Shown: in pieces, positions 23,553 through 33,398 of the stretch
Layout of the letters: each line of letters opens with the position of its first letter
How positions within the stretch are numbered: position 1 is the stretch's first letter
Source of the DNA: JBAXPV01 sp037132075
Lineage (GTDB): Bacteria > Bacteroidota > Bacteroidia > Bacteroidales > CAIXZF01
Length of the DNA: 61,916 nt
Direction: 5' to 3'
Assembly (NCBI GenBank): GCA_037132075.1
Contig: JBAXPV010000023.1
Location: forward strand, 1 to 61,916
Translations under genes and position numbers: made by a program
Notes under the pieces: model-generated
What the model was told of the DNA's origin: nothing
Seen by the model: only the letters and a program-made list of their open reading frames with translations
Database searches by the model: none

Positions 23553-26206
23553 TACAAATAATTCTCCTTAAAAAACTCCATATAAGTCTTCATATCCTTT
23601 GTTTTATAAAGAATCGGATAGTTGTCGACCGAAATAACAAAAATCTGGAACCCGTCTTTTGCTATCGTGGAAAATACATAATCATTGTTGCTGATTCCAC
23701 TGTAATAATTCATGGCATGTTCTTTGTCAGGGAAGTTACTCACAGTAATTACCTGATGTGATTCATCCAGATACATTGTCGTAGTAGATAATTTATCAAG
23801 GCTGTTGTACTTTTGATTGTAATCCGAGATCTTAAGTTTGACAGCCGTAGCGTTGATCTTTTTCATATCAGCCACGAGCACAAAAAGATGAATCGCTTTG
23901 GCATCGTTGCTATAAGAGCGTGACACTGTTGCCGGTGTCCCTCCAGTAGTTGCTGCGGTTGCCTGGGGTTCCTTGTTCTCCAGGCCGTCAATGATCTGCT
24001 GAGCCAGTGACTTTAATTCAGGGACAGAACAGTGAGCAGCATAATTTTTAAGGCCAGCAAGCAAAGAATCGTTGTTCTGGCTTTTGCCTTTTGCCACGAC
24101 CCTCAAGAACTCAAAACGATTCAACAGGTTTTTGTCAGTGGTCATGCTCTTGGCTTTTGCGCAATTGTTCATGACGGTCACAAACTGTCGGTTTTGATAG
24201 GCAGTGTAAGTGTTTTTGTAAAGATCGTTAACCTGGTTTCGTCTCGCAGCAAGTTCTTTGGCAAAAGAAGGATCTTTGATGATATGTGCGAAGTCAGAAT
24301 TCGGAAATCTGTTCATAATCAAATCTTTGTAATGATTTGACTTGGCAGGTTCTCCAATTTCTTTGTACATTTCATACAAGCTATAACACGACCTCAGGTA
24401 ATAATTAGTGTCAGAAGGGTATCTTTTCAACAAGGACTCCAAGGACTCCTCCGACTTTCCATAATCACTTAGTCCTTGGTAATAAATATTTCCAAGGTTA
24501 AAAATTGCTTCTTTTAAGCGATTGTCCGACCTGGCCATCTGGGCCTCAGTCAAGGGTAGATGCTGTAGGTAAGTTTTAGGATCCTTAGGATCATTTGTTA
24601 GACTTTTCAAACTGTCAACTGCCAATGAATCAATAATTTCTGTTGCTTCAGCGGCAAATTCTAACACAGGCTCCTTATAGGTTAGGCGCCAATTATCCTC
24701 AAGTTTACGCTTACCCCATTTTCGCTCAAAGTCAGAAAATCCCATACTGACTTGTGACGTATTGTAAAAATACCAATTCCCCGATGACGATTGTATATTC
24801 CCCATCTGGTCCATCTGGTTTCCCATACGATAAGAAAGCGGATTAACTCCTGATATCTGCGACATCTCCTGTTTTTTCTTCTCTTCTTTTTCCTGGATGT
24901 CCTTGATCAAGTCAGCTATGAATTTCGTTCTTTCAACTTCTGACATGCGCGCAATACGCTGCAAACTATCTTCTTCATCAACAATATTGATGTTCTTTAC
25001 GAGGTCGGAAAGTACAGAAACCCTGCGTTTTACAGAAAAAAGATCCGGATAATCTGTGGGCAGATTCTGAACAGCAGTATCATAATATGCCTGGGCAGGT
25101 ATGTAAGCATTCTCCCCGTAAAAAATATTGGCTACCTGAAGCGAGGCAACCCCTCTGAGGTATTTATTTTTTCCGTTTTCAGCAACACATTGTTTCAAAT
25201 ACCCTTTTGCTTTGAGTGTATCACCATCTTTCTCAGCAATCTCGGCTAAAGCAAAATAAATCTGGTCTGCATAGTCTTTGTTTTTAGGGTCCTTAAGCAT
25301 TTTGTTAAGGCTCTTAACAATTTCTTTGCTAGTCCCGTTGGAGGCATCATAACATTTTGCCAGATTGATTCTGGCGTTGAACGACATCTCGTAAATGGAG
25401 CTCATTCTTAGTGCCTTGTGATAATTACGTGTTGCAAGGTCCAGGTTGTTTCGTCTTTGGTTGATCTGGCCCAGGATGAACCATAACCTCGCCTTTTCTG
25501 CCCGTGGATGATTATATCCTAAAGTCTGAATCAGAAATTCTTCTGCAGGTGCAATGTTATCCTGATAAATATAGTACTCAGCCTTTATTAAGGATAGGTC
25601 GCGCTTAAAATTATTCGCGTGTGATGTTTTTTGAGATTTATTTGTGATGTCATCCAACAATGACTCCGCCCGGTCGAATTCCTTAAGTTGAATATGTGTC
25701 CTGATCATCCATAACATTGCCTCACTCTTTACATCAGGCTCTTTAAAACGTTTAAGTACATATTCAAAAGTCTTTAAGGCTGCTTTATAATCTTTCTTGT
25801 AGAAATTTGCTTTGCCAATCAGCATATAAGAATCATCAACCCATTGATTGTGCTCAACACCTTTAAATACCATGGAGTGGCGGTCGATAACGAGTGATCC
25901 TTTTGAAATGGCCCTATCCATCTGAGTGCCAATGGTCTGCGCATTTTCCTTGGTCCCGTAATTTACAGGTACCAGTATTTTACTATAATTGTCCTGAGCT
26001 ACCTTGGCTAATTGGACCTGTCCATCCTTTAATGCTTCCTTCCCGTTAAAGTAAGCATTATAGTGTGCAGTCAGGTTATGATAAGCTCTGCGCGAGAAAG
26101 TGTTCTTCTTCGTAGAACAAGAACTCAGGAGAATCAAAAGCAACAACAAATGACCCAGCCATTTGAGATTTCGTAAGTGGTTGTTATTCAAGCTATTGGG
26201 TTTCAA
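23552..26206 (-). CDS. sprE: T9SS/gliding TPR lipoprotein SprE/PorW
   Basis: Tetratricopeptide-repeat lipoprotein of 884 residues (lipobox LLSSC, cysteine 30). The mature start CSTKKNTFSRRAYHNLTAHYNAYFNG is characteristic of the SprE/PorW family, which links the GldKN ring of the type IX secretion system to the SprA translocon and is needed for secretion and gliding. The N-terminal two thirds contain many TPR units; the C-terminal ~100 residues form a ferredoxin-like SPOR-type fold (IHLFVLVADMKK onward). It is transcribed divergently from the M23-dxr-rseP operon and sits about 4 kb from sprF-gldKLMN. The start is fixed by the signal peptide. Confidence 0.88.
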   Translation of the reverse strand: MKPNSLNNNHLRNLKWLGHLLLLLILLSSCSTKKNTFSRRAYHNLTAHYNAYFNGKEALKDGQVQLAKVAQDNYSKILVPVNYGTKENAQTIGTQMDRAISKGSLVIDRHSMVFKGVEHNQWVDDSYMLIGKANFYKKDYKAALKTFEYVLKRFKEPDVKSEAMLWMIRTHIQLKEFDRAESLLDDITNKSQKTSHANNFKRDLSLIKAEYYIYQDNIAPAEEFLIQTLGYNHPRAEKARLWFILGQINQRRNNLDLATRNYHKALRMSSIYEMSFNARINLAKCYDASNGTSKEIVKSLNKMLKDPKNKDYADQIYFALAEIAEKDGDTLKAKGYLKQCVAENGKNKYLRGVASLQVANIFYGENAYIPAQAYYDTAVQNLPTDYPDLFSVKRRVSVLSDLVKNINIVDEEDSLQRIARMSEVERTKFIADLIKDIQEKEEKKKQEMSQISGVNPLSYRMGNQMDQMGNIQSSSGNWYFYNTSQVSMGFSDFERKWGKRKLEDNWRLTYKEPVLEFAAEATEIIDSLAVDSLKSLTNDPKDPKTYLQHLPLTEAQMARSDNRLKEAIFNLGNIYYQGLSDYGKSEESLESLLKRYPSDTNYYLRSCYSLYEMYKEIGEPAKSNHYKDLIMNRFPNSDFAHIIKDPSFAKELAARRNQVNDLYKNTYTAYQNRQFVTVMNNCAKAKSMTTDKNLLNRFEFLRVVAKGKSQNNDSLLAGLKNYAAHCSVPELKSLAQQIIDGLENKEPQATAATTGGTPATVSRSYSNDAKAIHLFVLVADMKKINATAVKLKISDYNQKYNSLDKLSTTTMYLDESHQVITVSNFPDKEHAMNYYSGISNNDYVFSTIAKDGFQIFVISVDNYPILYKTKDMKTYMEFFKENYL

Positions 26207-26264
26207 TAATAAAAAATATATAGATCACCGTCAGCATTTTAGCCTAGGCGTTTGTTATTAACTC

Positions 26265-26280
26265 TAATTTTGCAAAATTA
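26265..26280. promoter_or_regulatory. palindrome holding two divergent -7 boxes
   Basis: TAATTTTGCAAAATTA is a perfect 16-base palindrome. Read on the plus strand its left half, and on the minus strand its right half, is TAATTTTG, a full TAnnTTTG box. It lies 34 bases before the M23 ATG and 58 bases before the sprE ATG. A minus-strand TTG at 26304-26302 gives 21-base spacing for sprE; the plus-strand -33 is weak. Confidence 0.55.
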
Positions 26281-26314
26281 TTTTAATTTTTGACATCATC
26301 CCAATTCCAAAAAT

Positions 26315-27205
26315 ATGCCGGGGCAAAATCGAGAGAAATATTGGTTGCGGTGGTTATCCAGGCTGAAATTTAAATATCGTCTGGTTCTCCTTAATGATGA
26401 GACTTTTGAAGAGAGGTTATCATTCCGGCTTTCCAGGTTGAACGTTTTTATTTCGGTAGGCTCTGCTTCTGTGCTGCTGTTTTTCATTTTTACCTATATC
26501 ATTGCATTTACTCCTTTGCGTGAATATATCCCCGGATATGCCAGCGTTTCTGCAAAGAGAGATGTTTACCAGTTGAAACGCCAGGCAGATTCTTTGGAGG
26601 AGGCAATGAAAGACAAAGATCTTTATATTCTTAACATTAAAAACATCATCGAAGGCAAAGAGATGATTGATAAGATTCCTGAAAAGCCAGCCAACAATAC
26701 TGTGTATAAGGATATCCAGATGAAAAGCAGTAAAGAAGATTCTTTACTGCGGGCTGATGTTGAACATAAAGACAGATCCAGTATTTCCGGATCAGAATCT
26801 ATGGATCAGCCAAGCGGACCAAAACAGGGCCTGAGCAGTTTTTTGTTTTTTACGCCTGTTAAGGGTATGGTTACCAATGGTTTTGTTCCCGCGTCACACC
26901 ATTATGGAATTGATATCGTGGCAAAACCCAATGAAGCAGTGAAAGCAACGCTTGATGGTACCGTTATTTTCTCTGACTGGACCCTGGAAACAGGTTATAC
27001 TATTGGGATACAACATCAGCAAAATCTTATTTCCGTATATAAGCATAACGCCACTTTATTAAAAAAACCGGGCGCCATAGTAAAGGCCGGCGAACCTGTC
27101 GCAATTGTCGGAAATAGCGGCGAATTGTCTTCAGGTCCCCATTTGCACTTTGAACTTTGGTATAATGGAAGCCCGGTAAATCCCAAAGATTATATGGCTT
27201 TTTAA
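26315..27205 (+). CDS. M23-family peptidoglycan endopeptidase, membrane-anchored
   Basis: Protein of 296 residues with an N-terminal cytoplasmic stretch, one transmembrane helix at about residues 45-65, a short coiled coil and linker, and a C-terminal LytM/M23 domain (about 175-290). The zinc motifs HYGIDIVAK near residue 196 and GPHLHFELW near 276 are intact, so it should be an active peptidoglycan-cleaving enzyme or a LytM regulator. The arrangement matches murein-hydrolase and DipM/MepM-like proteins of Bacteroidota. It opens an operon with dxr (2 bases away) and rseP. Confidence 0.9.
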   Translation: MPGQNREKYWLRWLSRLKFKYRLVLLNDETFEERLSFRLSRLNVFISVGSASVLLFFIFTYIIAFTPLREYIPGYASVSAKRDVYQLKRQADSLEEAMKDKDLYILNIKNIIEGKEMIDKIPEKPANNTVYKDIQMKSSKEDSLLRADVEHKDRSSISGSESMDQPSGPKQGLSSFLFFTPVKGMVTNGFVPASHHYGIDIVAKPNEAVKATLDGTVIFSDWTLETGYTIGIQHQQNLISVYKHNATLLKKPGAIVKAGEPVAIVGNSGELSSGPHLHFELWYNGSPVNPKDYMAF

Positions 27206-27207
27206 GG

Positions 27208-28371
27208 ATGACAGCCATAAGCCGGAAAAACATTGCCATACTTGGTTCCACTGGTTCCATTGGGACACAAACGCTGGAGGTGATCCGTGCTTTTCCGGAT
27301 CACTATAAAGCCGTTGTTTTAAGCGCCCAATCTAATTTCAAACTACTGATTGAACAAGCATTGGAGTTTAAGCCTTCATGGGTAGTTATTGCCCATGATT
27401 GTCATTATAGTGTTTTGTCAGAAGCGCTTAATCCACATGGAATTCAGGTGATGGCTGGACAGAAGGCCCTAACAGAAATCGTCACCCTCCCCGACATTGA
27501 TGTCGTTCTGATGGCCCTGGTTGGTTTTGCAGGTTTAGAGCCCAGCCTTCTTGCCCTGGAAAGCGGAAAGACGCTTGCCTTGGCGAACAAAGAAACGCTG
27601 GTTGTGGCTGGATCCCTGGTCACCTCGCTGGCTATTTCAAAAGGACTTTCAATTCTCCCGGTTGATTCTGAACATTCTGCAATATTCCAATGTTTAAGTG
27701 GAGAGAATGCCCGGTCGGTGGAAAAAATAATTTTGACCGCTTCCGGAGGTCCGTTCCGGGCAAAGTCAACTGATTTTCTTGCAAAGGCAACAGCAAATGA
27801 AGCTTTGAAGCATCCGAACTGGACCATGGGCAATAAAATCACGATTGATTCGGCTTCAATGATGAACAAAGGCCTTGAAGTAATTGAAGCCAAATGGTTG
27901 TTCGACCTGAAACCGGAACAGATAGAGGTAATTGTACATCCGCAATCAGTCGTCCATTCTATGGTTCAATTTACAGATGGATCAGTAAAAGCGCAATTGG
28001 GCGTCCCGGATATGAGACTTCCTATCGTTTTTGCTCTTTCATATCCCGAAAGACTTGTAACAGATTTTCCAAGGCTTTCTTTTACAGATTATCCCAATTT
28101 GACATTTGAACCGCCTGACTTGAAAAAATTCCGTAATCTTGCACTCGCATTTGAAGCCCTTGAAGCAGGTGGTAATGCTTCATGTGTTTTGAATGCTGCA
28201 AATGAGATAGTAGTTGCCGGTTTTCTCAAAGGAAAAATTGGATTTCTGGAAATGTCGGAAGTCATTGAAAAATGCTTGTCTGTCGTTTCCTTTATTTCAG
28301 CTCCGTGTCTGAAAGATCTTATAGAAACAGATCAAATTACCCGGCAATTGGCTCATAGTTTATTAAAATAA
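27208..28371 (+). CDS. dxr: 1-deoxy-D-xylulose 5-phosphate reductoisomerase
   Basis: Second enzyme of the methylerythritol phosphate isoprenoid pathway. It converts DXP to MEP with NADPH and a divalent metal, in the cytoplasm. The length of 387 is normal. It shows the NADPH motif ILGSTGSIGTQTLEVI at residues ~11-26, LANKETLVVAG, the metal-binding DSEHSAIFQ, and the TASGGPFR and SMMNKGLEVIEA segments. It is cotranscribed with the M23 peptidase (2 bases) and rseP (6 bases); the dxr-rseP order is common in bacteria. Confidence 0.97.
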   Translation: MTAISRKNIAILGSTGSIGTQTLEVIRAFPDHYKAVVLSAQSNFKLLIEQALEFKPSWVVIAHDCHYSVLSEALNPHGIQVMAGQKALTEIVTLPDIDVVLMALVGFAGLEPSLLALESGKTLALANKETLVVAGSLVTSLAISKGLSILPVDSEHSAIFQCLSGENARSVEKIILTASGGPFRAKSTDFLAKATANEALKHPNWTMGNKITIDSASMMNKGLEVIEAKWLFDLKPEQIEVIVHPQSVVHSMVQFTDGSVKAQLGVPDMRLPIVFALSYPERLVTDFPRLSFTDYPNLTFEPPDLKKFRNLALAFEALEAGGNASCVLNAANEIVVAGFLKGKIGFLEMSEVIEKCLSVVSFISAPCLKDLIETDQITRQLAHSLLK

Positions 28372-28377
28372 GTATAT

Positions 28378-29703
28378 ATGGTTATTCTGATTAAAGCCCT
28401 TCAACTTTTGTTAAGTCTTTCTATTCTTGTGATCTTTCATGAGTTTGGGCATTTTATTGCAGCGAAAATGTTTAAAACGCGGGTAGAGAAATTTTACCTG
28501 TTTTTTGATCCCTGGTTTTCATTTTTTAAGTTTAAAAAAGGTGATACTGAATATGGTTTGGGTTGGCTCCCGCTTGGAGGTTATGTGAAAATTTCAGGCA
28601 TGATAGATGAAAGTCTTGATAAAGAGGCCATGAAATTACCGGCTCAACCTTGGGAATTCAGGAGTAAACCCGCCTGGCAGCGCTTAATCATTATGTTAGG
28701 GGGTGTCACTGTAAATGTGATTTTGGCTATCGTTATCTATATCCTGATGTTGACGGTTTGGGGTGAAGAATATCTTCCAACCCGTGAAGTGAATAAATAT
28801 GGCATCGTTGTCGATACCATGGGTGCGAAAATGGGTCTTAAAAACGGAGATAAGATTCTGGCAGTTAATGGTGAATTTGTTGAAGATTTTATCAAAGTAC
28901 CAGGCCGGATCATTCTTGATAAAGCAAAGACTATCAAGGTTCTACGTGATTCTCAGCCCTTGGAAATTGCCATTCCTGAAGGATTTATTGCCAAACTTCT
29001 TCAATACAAATCTGCTGACTTTATCGGTCTGAGATCACCCTTTGAAGTTGCCAAACTGTCTCCTGGCGGACCGGCTGAAAAAGGCGGTATTAAAGTCGGC
29101 GATAAGGTGATTGGCCTGAATGAATTTTCAACACTTTATTATGACCAGTTCAAAGAAAAAATAGTCCAGTTCAAGGATAAAATTATTAAAGTGACTGTCC
29201 TTAGATATAAAGATACCCTGAGATTGGATATCCAAGTTTCAAAAGAAGGAACGCTTGGCTTTTACAATCAGCCCGCGGATCATTATTTTACCTTTTCTAA
29301 AACAGAATATTCATTTATTCAGGCTGTTCCTGCCGGTGTAGTGAAAGCTTATAAAGGAATCGGAAACTACCTGAAGCAACTGAAACTGTTGTTTTCCCCG
29401 GAAGTTAAAGCCTATGAGTCAGTGGGTGGTTTTATTACGATCGGGAATATTTTTCCTTCGGTATGGGATTGGGCATCTTTCTGGGGTCTAACAGCTTTCC
29501 TTTCGATTATGCTTGCCATCCTCAATGTGTTACCCATTCCGGCTTTGGATGGAGGACACGTTTTATTTCTATTATATGAAATGATTACTGGAAGAAAACC
29601 ATCAGATAAATTTCTGGAATATGCCCAGATTGTCGGGATGGTGTTGCTTTTCGGGCTTTTGATTTTTGCAAATCTGAACGATATCATCAAACTTTTTCGG
29701 TAA
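28378..29703 (+). CDS. rseP: RIP-family site-2 zinc metalloprotease
   Basis: Inner-membrane intramembrane protease that cleaves anti-sigma factors and remnant signal peptides. The 441-residue protein has HEFGH at residues 21-25 in the first helix. The second metal-ligand motif lies in the C-terminal region (LPIPALDGGHVLF), and two PDZ domains sit between (about 120-280). Four membrane helices are visible. It follows dxr by 6 bases. It probably regulates envelope stress through a sigma factor not encoded here. Confidence 0.95.
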   Translation: MVILIKALQLLLSLSILVIFHEFGHFIAAKMFKTRVEKFYLFFDPWFSFFKFKKGDTEYGLGWLPLGGYVKISGMIDESLDKEAMKLPAQPWEFRSKPAWQRLIIMLGGVTVNVILAIVIYILMLTVWGEEYLPTREVNKYGIVVDTMGAKMGLKNGDKILAVNGEFVEDFIKVPGRIILDKAKTIKVLRDSQPLEIAIPEGFIAKLLQYKSADFIGLRSPFEVAKLSPGGPAEKGGIKVGDKVIGLNEFSTLYYDQFKEKIVQFKDKIIKVTVLRYKDTLRLDIQVSKEGTLGFYNQPADHYFTFSKTEYSFIQAVPAGVVKAYKGIGNYLKQLKLLFSPEVKAYESVGGFITIGNIFPSVWDWASFWGLTAFLSIMLAILNVLPIPALDGGHVLFLLYEMITGRKPSDKFLEYAQIVGMVLLFGLLIFANLNDIIKLFR

Positions 29704-29833
29704 ATAAGATTCTGAAAAACTTATTAACATGCCGTTCGTAACTTTTTTAAAAACCATGGGTATAAAACCTGAAGAAACAATTTTTAAAGTCCTGAATAAA
29801 TTTTGAAATTCCAGCTTGTTAATTTTAGAATAA

Positions 29834-29866
29834 TTTGTGATCATCATAAATTTGTTGTTACTTTAC
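29834..29866 (+). promoter_or_regulatory. TTTG-N21-TACTTTAC promoter for sprF-gldKLMN
   Basis: TTTG at 29834-29837 and TACTTTAC at 29859-29866 are separated by 21 bases, the Bacteroidota spacing, with C/A variation at the end of the -7. It lies 29 bases before the sprF ATG. This is the best -33/-7 pair in the window. Confidence 0.55.
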
Positions 29867-29895
29867 CGACCTTTTTGAGCAGCAATTTTCATTTT

Positions 29896-30840
29896 ATGAG
29901 AAAGATATGGTTAGGTTTTCTGCTGTTATTGCTATCCGGCAGCTTAGCAATGGCACAGCAGGATTTCCAGGTTTCGCAGAACATGTTCAACAACATGGCG
30001 ATCAACCCGGGATTTGCCGGGAGCAATGATGCAATTTGCCTTACCAGTATTTTGCGTCAGCAATGGATGGGCTTTAAAGACGCCAGTGGCGGGAGCTCAC
30101 CAAAGACAATGATTGTCTCGTTGGATGCTCCAGTTCGGATTCTTCATGGAGGTTTGGGTGCCACAATCTACCAGGATGAGCTTGGCTTTGAAAAGAATAT
30201 CGGAATGAAACTGAACTATGCTTATCGTTTTAATTTAGGAGCTGGTAACCTTGGAATTGGCGCAAATGTTGGGTTTCTGAATAAATCAATTGATTTCTCT
30301 AAGTTTAAGCCGATTGATACTGATGATCCTCTTTTGGGCGGTAAATCTAAGGCCACCAATTTTATGACAGATTTTGGATTTGGGCTTTTCTATAAAGTTC
30401 CCAGCAAGTATTTCCTCGGTTTTTCTATGTCTCAGCTTACCCAACCACAATCTCAGATAGGGAAAGCTACTGTACAGTTAAAGCGTCATTACTACGTAAC
30501 TGGCGGTTATGAGTATCCACTGCCAAACAATCCTGAGTTTGAAATTGATCCTTCAATCCTTATAAAATCTGATGGTGCCAGTGTCCAATATGACCTGAAT
30601 GCCCTAGTCCGGTACAATAATAAGTTCTGGGGTGGCGTTAGCTATCGCCTTCAGGATGCAGTAGTTATCTTACTAGGTGCAAATTATAAGAACTTTAGGA
30701 TCGGATATTCGTATGATATAACTACTTCTCGCTTGGCTTCTGCAGGAAGCTCCGGTAGCCACGAGATCATGATTGGATACTGCTTTAAAATTATCATTGA
30801 AAAACCAAGAAAGAGTTACAGGAATACAAGGTTTCTGTAG
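29896..30840 (+). CDS. PorP/SprF-family T9SS membrane protein
   Basis: Outer-membrane beta-barrel protein of 314 residues of the PorP/SprF family. It has a signal peptide (cleavage after AMAQ) followed by the family-typical QDFQVSQNMFNNMAINPGFAGS motif. Barrel strands continue to a terminal region with GYCFKI. Family members assist type IX secretion or surface display of particular substrates such as SprB. The ATG at 29896 was chosen because it begins the signal peptide after the promoter; an in-frame ATG at 29803 lies upstream of the -7. It leads the gldKLMN genes, the usual order. Confidence 0.9.
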   Translation: MRKIWLGFLLLLLSGSLAMAQQDFQVSQNMFNNMAINPGFAGSNDAICLTSILRQQWMGFKDASGGSSPKTMIVSLDAPVRILHGGLGATIYQDELGFEKNIGMKLNYAYRFNLGAGNLGIGANVGFLNKSIDFSKFKPIDTDDPLLGGKSKATNFMTDFGFGLFYKVPSKYFLGFSMSQLTQPQSQIGKATVQLKRHYYVTGGYEYPLPNNPEFEIDPSILIKSDGASVQYDLNALVRYNNKFWGGVSYRLQDAVVILLGANYKNFRIGYSYDITTSRLASAGSSGSHEIMIGYCFKIIIEKPRKSYRNTRFL

Positions 30841-30884
30841 GCTGCTGAGATTTAATTAAATTGGAAAAAACAAAACGACACGAT

Positions 30885-32240
30885 ATGAAAAGATTTCTTT
30901 TCTTACTGATGATCGGAATTGCCCTGGCGGGATGTAAGAACTCTGGTAATGGAGAACTTATTGGTGTTCAGGACCGTGAAGCTTTCTATCAGCCTGATCC
31001 TTACGGGATGGTTTTTGTCCCCGCCGGTAGTTATACCATGGGATCGTCTGACCAGGATGTACCTTACGCCTTGGTTCATCAACCCAAAACGGTAACGCTT
31101 CCTTCATTCTATATGGATGAAACTGAGATCACTAACAATGAATACCGCCAGTTTGTTAATTGGGTCAAAGACTCGATTGCAATCAGGATGTTAGGTGACC
31201 AGGCCCCGGAAGATTATCTCATCTCGGAAAATGAATATGGAGAAACCTATGATCCTCCTTTCCTGAATTGGGAAACTGGGATAGATTGGGAAGACCCGGC
31301 AAACAGGGAAGTCCTGAATGATCTTTACCTGTCGGAACACGAAAGATTTTATAGGATTAGGGAAATCGATACCCGGAAACTCAATTTTGAATATTATTGG
31401 ATCGACCTTAAAGCCGCTGCCCGTAAGGACTTTACCGCACCCGGAGATCCTACCAAAGGCTCATTAAGTAACCGTCCCCAGGGGCTGAAAGACCGTTCAG
31501 TGTATATCCGCAAAGAAGTGATTAATGTATATCCGGACACACTTGCCTGGCTGCACGATTATGCCTATTCATTTAATGATCCCTCAACACAAAAATATTT
31601 CTGGCATCCTGCTTATGATAACTATCCAGTTGTTGGTGTAAGCTGGAAACAAGCAAAAGCATTCTGTGTATGGCGCACCCAACTGATGAATTCATACTTG
31701 ATGCAACAAGGGGAAGTTATTTATAATGATTTCCGTTTGCCTACTGAAGCTGAATGGGAATGGGCTGCCCGTGGCGGTTTATCCCTCAGTCCATATCCTT
31801 GGGGAGGCCCTTACATTCGCAATACTGAAGGATGTTTCCTTGGCAACTACAAGCCACTTCGGGGTAACTATATCGATGATGGCGGGATCACAACAGTAAT
31901 TGCCGGTCACTATGCACCCAATGATTTTGGTTTGTATGATATGTCAGGCAACGTTTCTGAATGGTGTAACGATGCTTTCGATGAATCAGCCTATAACTTC
32001 ACATGGGATATGAGTCCTAGCTATGAATACAATGCTAAAGACAGTGATCCACCAGTTCTGAAACGTAAGATTATTCGTGGTGGTTCCTGGAAAGACGTAG
32101 GTTATTACCTGCAAGTTAGCTCTAGATCCTATGAATATCAGGATACTGCAAAATGCTATATCGGCTTCCGTTGTGTTCAGTCTTATCTGGGTCGTCAAAA
32201 AGATGATAACCCCAACACTGCAAGTAACGTTTATAACTAG
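30885..32240 (+). CDS. gldK: gliding motility/T9SS lipoprotein GldK
   Basis: Lipoprotein of 451 residues (lipobox IALAGC) with a formylglycine-generating-enzyme-like (SUMF1) domain: MVFVPAGSYTMGSSDQ, ETEITNNEYRQFVNW, FRLPTEAEWEWAARGG, GNVSEWC and IIRGGSWKD. In type IX secretion GldK (PorK) forms the periplasmic ring with GldN beneath the outer membrane and is not a sulfatase activator. The ATG at 30885 gives the lipoprotein signal; an upstream TTG at 30861 is less likely. It lies 44 bases after sprF and 73 before gldL, in the standard operon order. Confidence 0.95.
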   Translation: MKRFLFLLMIGIALAGCKNSGNGELIGVQDREAFYQPDPYGMVFVPAGSYTMGSSDQDVPYALVHQPKTVTLPSFYMDETEITNNEYRQFVNWVKDSIAIRMLGDQAPEDYLISENEYGETYDPPFLNWETGIDWEDPANREVLNDLYLSEHERFYRIREIDTRKLNFEYYWIDLKAAARKDFTAPGDPTKGSLSNRPQGLKDRSVYIRKEVINVYPDTLAWLHDYAYSFNDPSTQKYFWHPAYDNYPVVGVSWKQAKAFCVWRTQLMNSYLMQQGEVIYNDFRLPTEAEWEWAARGGLSLSPYPWGGPYIRNTEGCFLGNYKPLRGNYIDDGGITTVIAGHYAPNDFGLYDMSGNVSEWCNDAFDESAYNFTWDMSPSYEYNAKDSDPPVLKRKIIRGGSWKDVGYYLQVSSRSYEYQDTAKCYIGFRCVQSYLGRQKDDNPNTASNVYN

Positions 32241-32313
32241 TCGAACTACGGGATAACAATCCAAACTGAATTTTTAATTTTTCAATAACCAATTTTCAAA
32301 AACTTAAAGTATT

Positions 32314-33351
32314 ATGGGCATTAACAGTATAGTTAAAGGCAGAGGATTTAAAAATTTCATGTCCAAATTATATGGATGGGGAGCTGCAGTAGTTATCATG
32401 GGAGCTTTGTTTAAAATCAATCACTACCCGGGTGCTAATATGATGCTCGTTTTTGGTTTAACTACAGAATCAATCATCTTCTTTTTCTCAGCCTTTGAAC
32501 CACCACATGTTGAGCCTGACTGGAGTCTTGTTTATCCTGAACTTGCCGGAATGTACCAGGGTGCTGCCACTGAAGTAGGTCATCCTACGATTAAAAATAA
32601 AGACCTTACCAAAGAACTGGATAAAATGCTTTCAGATGCTAAGATCGGCCCAGAACTGATTCAAAGCCTTAGCAAGGGCCTCCACAGCCTAAGCGAAAAT
32701 ACGGGCATGTTATCTGATGTTTCCAGCGCTGCCGGTGCTACCAATGAATATGTAAAAAATGTTAGGACAGCAAGCCAGAGCGTAAGCGATCTAACATCAA
32801 CCTATCAGAAAACGGCCGAAGGTCTTTCAAAAGATGCTTCAGCTTCGGAAGAATATTTCAAATCATTAAAAGGGGCCTCCGCTTCTGTTGCCAATCTTTC
32901 AAATACTTACGATGCAGCCGCTGATACCATGAAAAAGGACCTTGCTGTTACTACTGAATTGGTTGGAAGTATCAAAACGGCTTCTGATGCTGCCAGATCA
33001 TTAAATGATACCTATACCAAATCAGCTGAACTTCTTGCTAAATCAGCTTCTGCATTAGATTTTAGTGCCCTGGAAGGTGGTGCTTTCAGCAAAGAACTTC
33101 AGAAGATTTCTTCAAATCTTGGTGCTTTGAATTCAGTATATGAAATGCAATTGACCTCAACTAAAAAGCAAGTTGAAACTTCAACTCAGCTTCAGGAGAA
33201 ATTTGATGTCTTTATCAAAAACCTCAACGATTCAATCGAGAAAACAGCTCAATATAAAGATGGCGTCAGCGTTCTGGCTCAGAACGTCGCTTCCCTCAAC
33301 AAGGTTTACGGCAATATCCTTACTGCCATGAATGTTCCTACGGGCAAATAA
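32314..33351 (+). CDS. gldL: T9SS motor protein GldL
   Basis: Inner-membrane protein of 345 residues. The two N-terminal helices (about 20-40 and 44-62) contain the conserved LYGWGAAVVIMGALFKINHYPGA and EPDWSLVYPEL segments. A long cytoplasmic coiled-coil region follows (residues 100-340), rich in SxSxxLxxTY-type repeats. GldL forms the pentameric stator-like part of the GldLM proton-driven motor that powers type IX secretion and gliding. The glutamate expected in the second helix falls in the TTESIIFFFSAFE segment. It follows gldK and precedes gldM by 47 bases. Confidence 0.95.
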   Translation: MGINSIVKGRGFKNFMSKLYGWGAAVVIMGALFKINHYPGANMMLVFGLTTESIIFFFSAFEPPHVEPDWSLVYPELAGMYQGAATEVGHPTIKNKDLTKELDKMLSDAKIGPELIQSLSKGLHSLSENTGMLSDVSSAAGATNEYVKNVRTASQSVSDLTSTYQKTAEGLSKDASASEEYFKSLKGASASVANLSNTYDAAADTMKKDLAVTTELVGSIKTASDAARSLNDTYTKSAELLAKSASALDFSALEGGAFSKELQKISSNLGALNSVYEMQLTSTKKQVETSTQLQEKFDVFIKNLNDSIEKTAQYKDGVSVLAQNVASLNKVYGNILTAMNVPTGK

Positions 33352-33398
33352 GCAAATCACTACGATCACTCATTAGCTAATAACAAAACCGTAAGAAT

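Noticed and set aside
29729..29806. 25-codon frame between rseP and sprF
   Set aside because: No promoter box or ribosome signal, and no recognisable composition; a chance frame in an AT-rich gap.
30885..32240. GldK as a formylglycine-generating sulfatase activator
   Set aside because: The SUMF1-like fold is present, but lipobox, operon with gldLMN and family features identify GldK.
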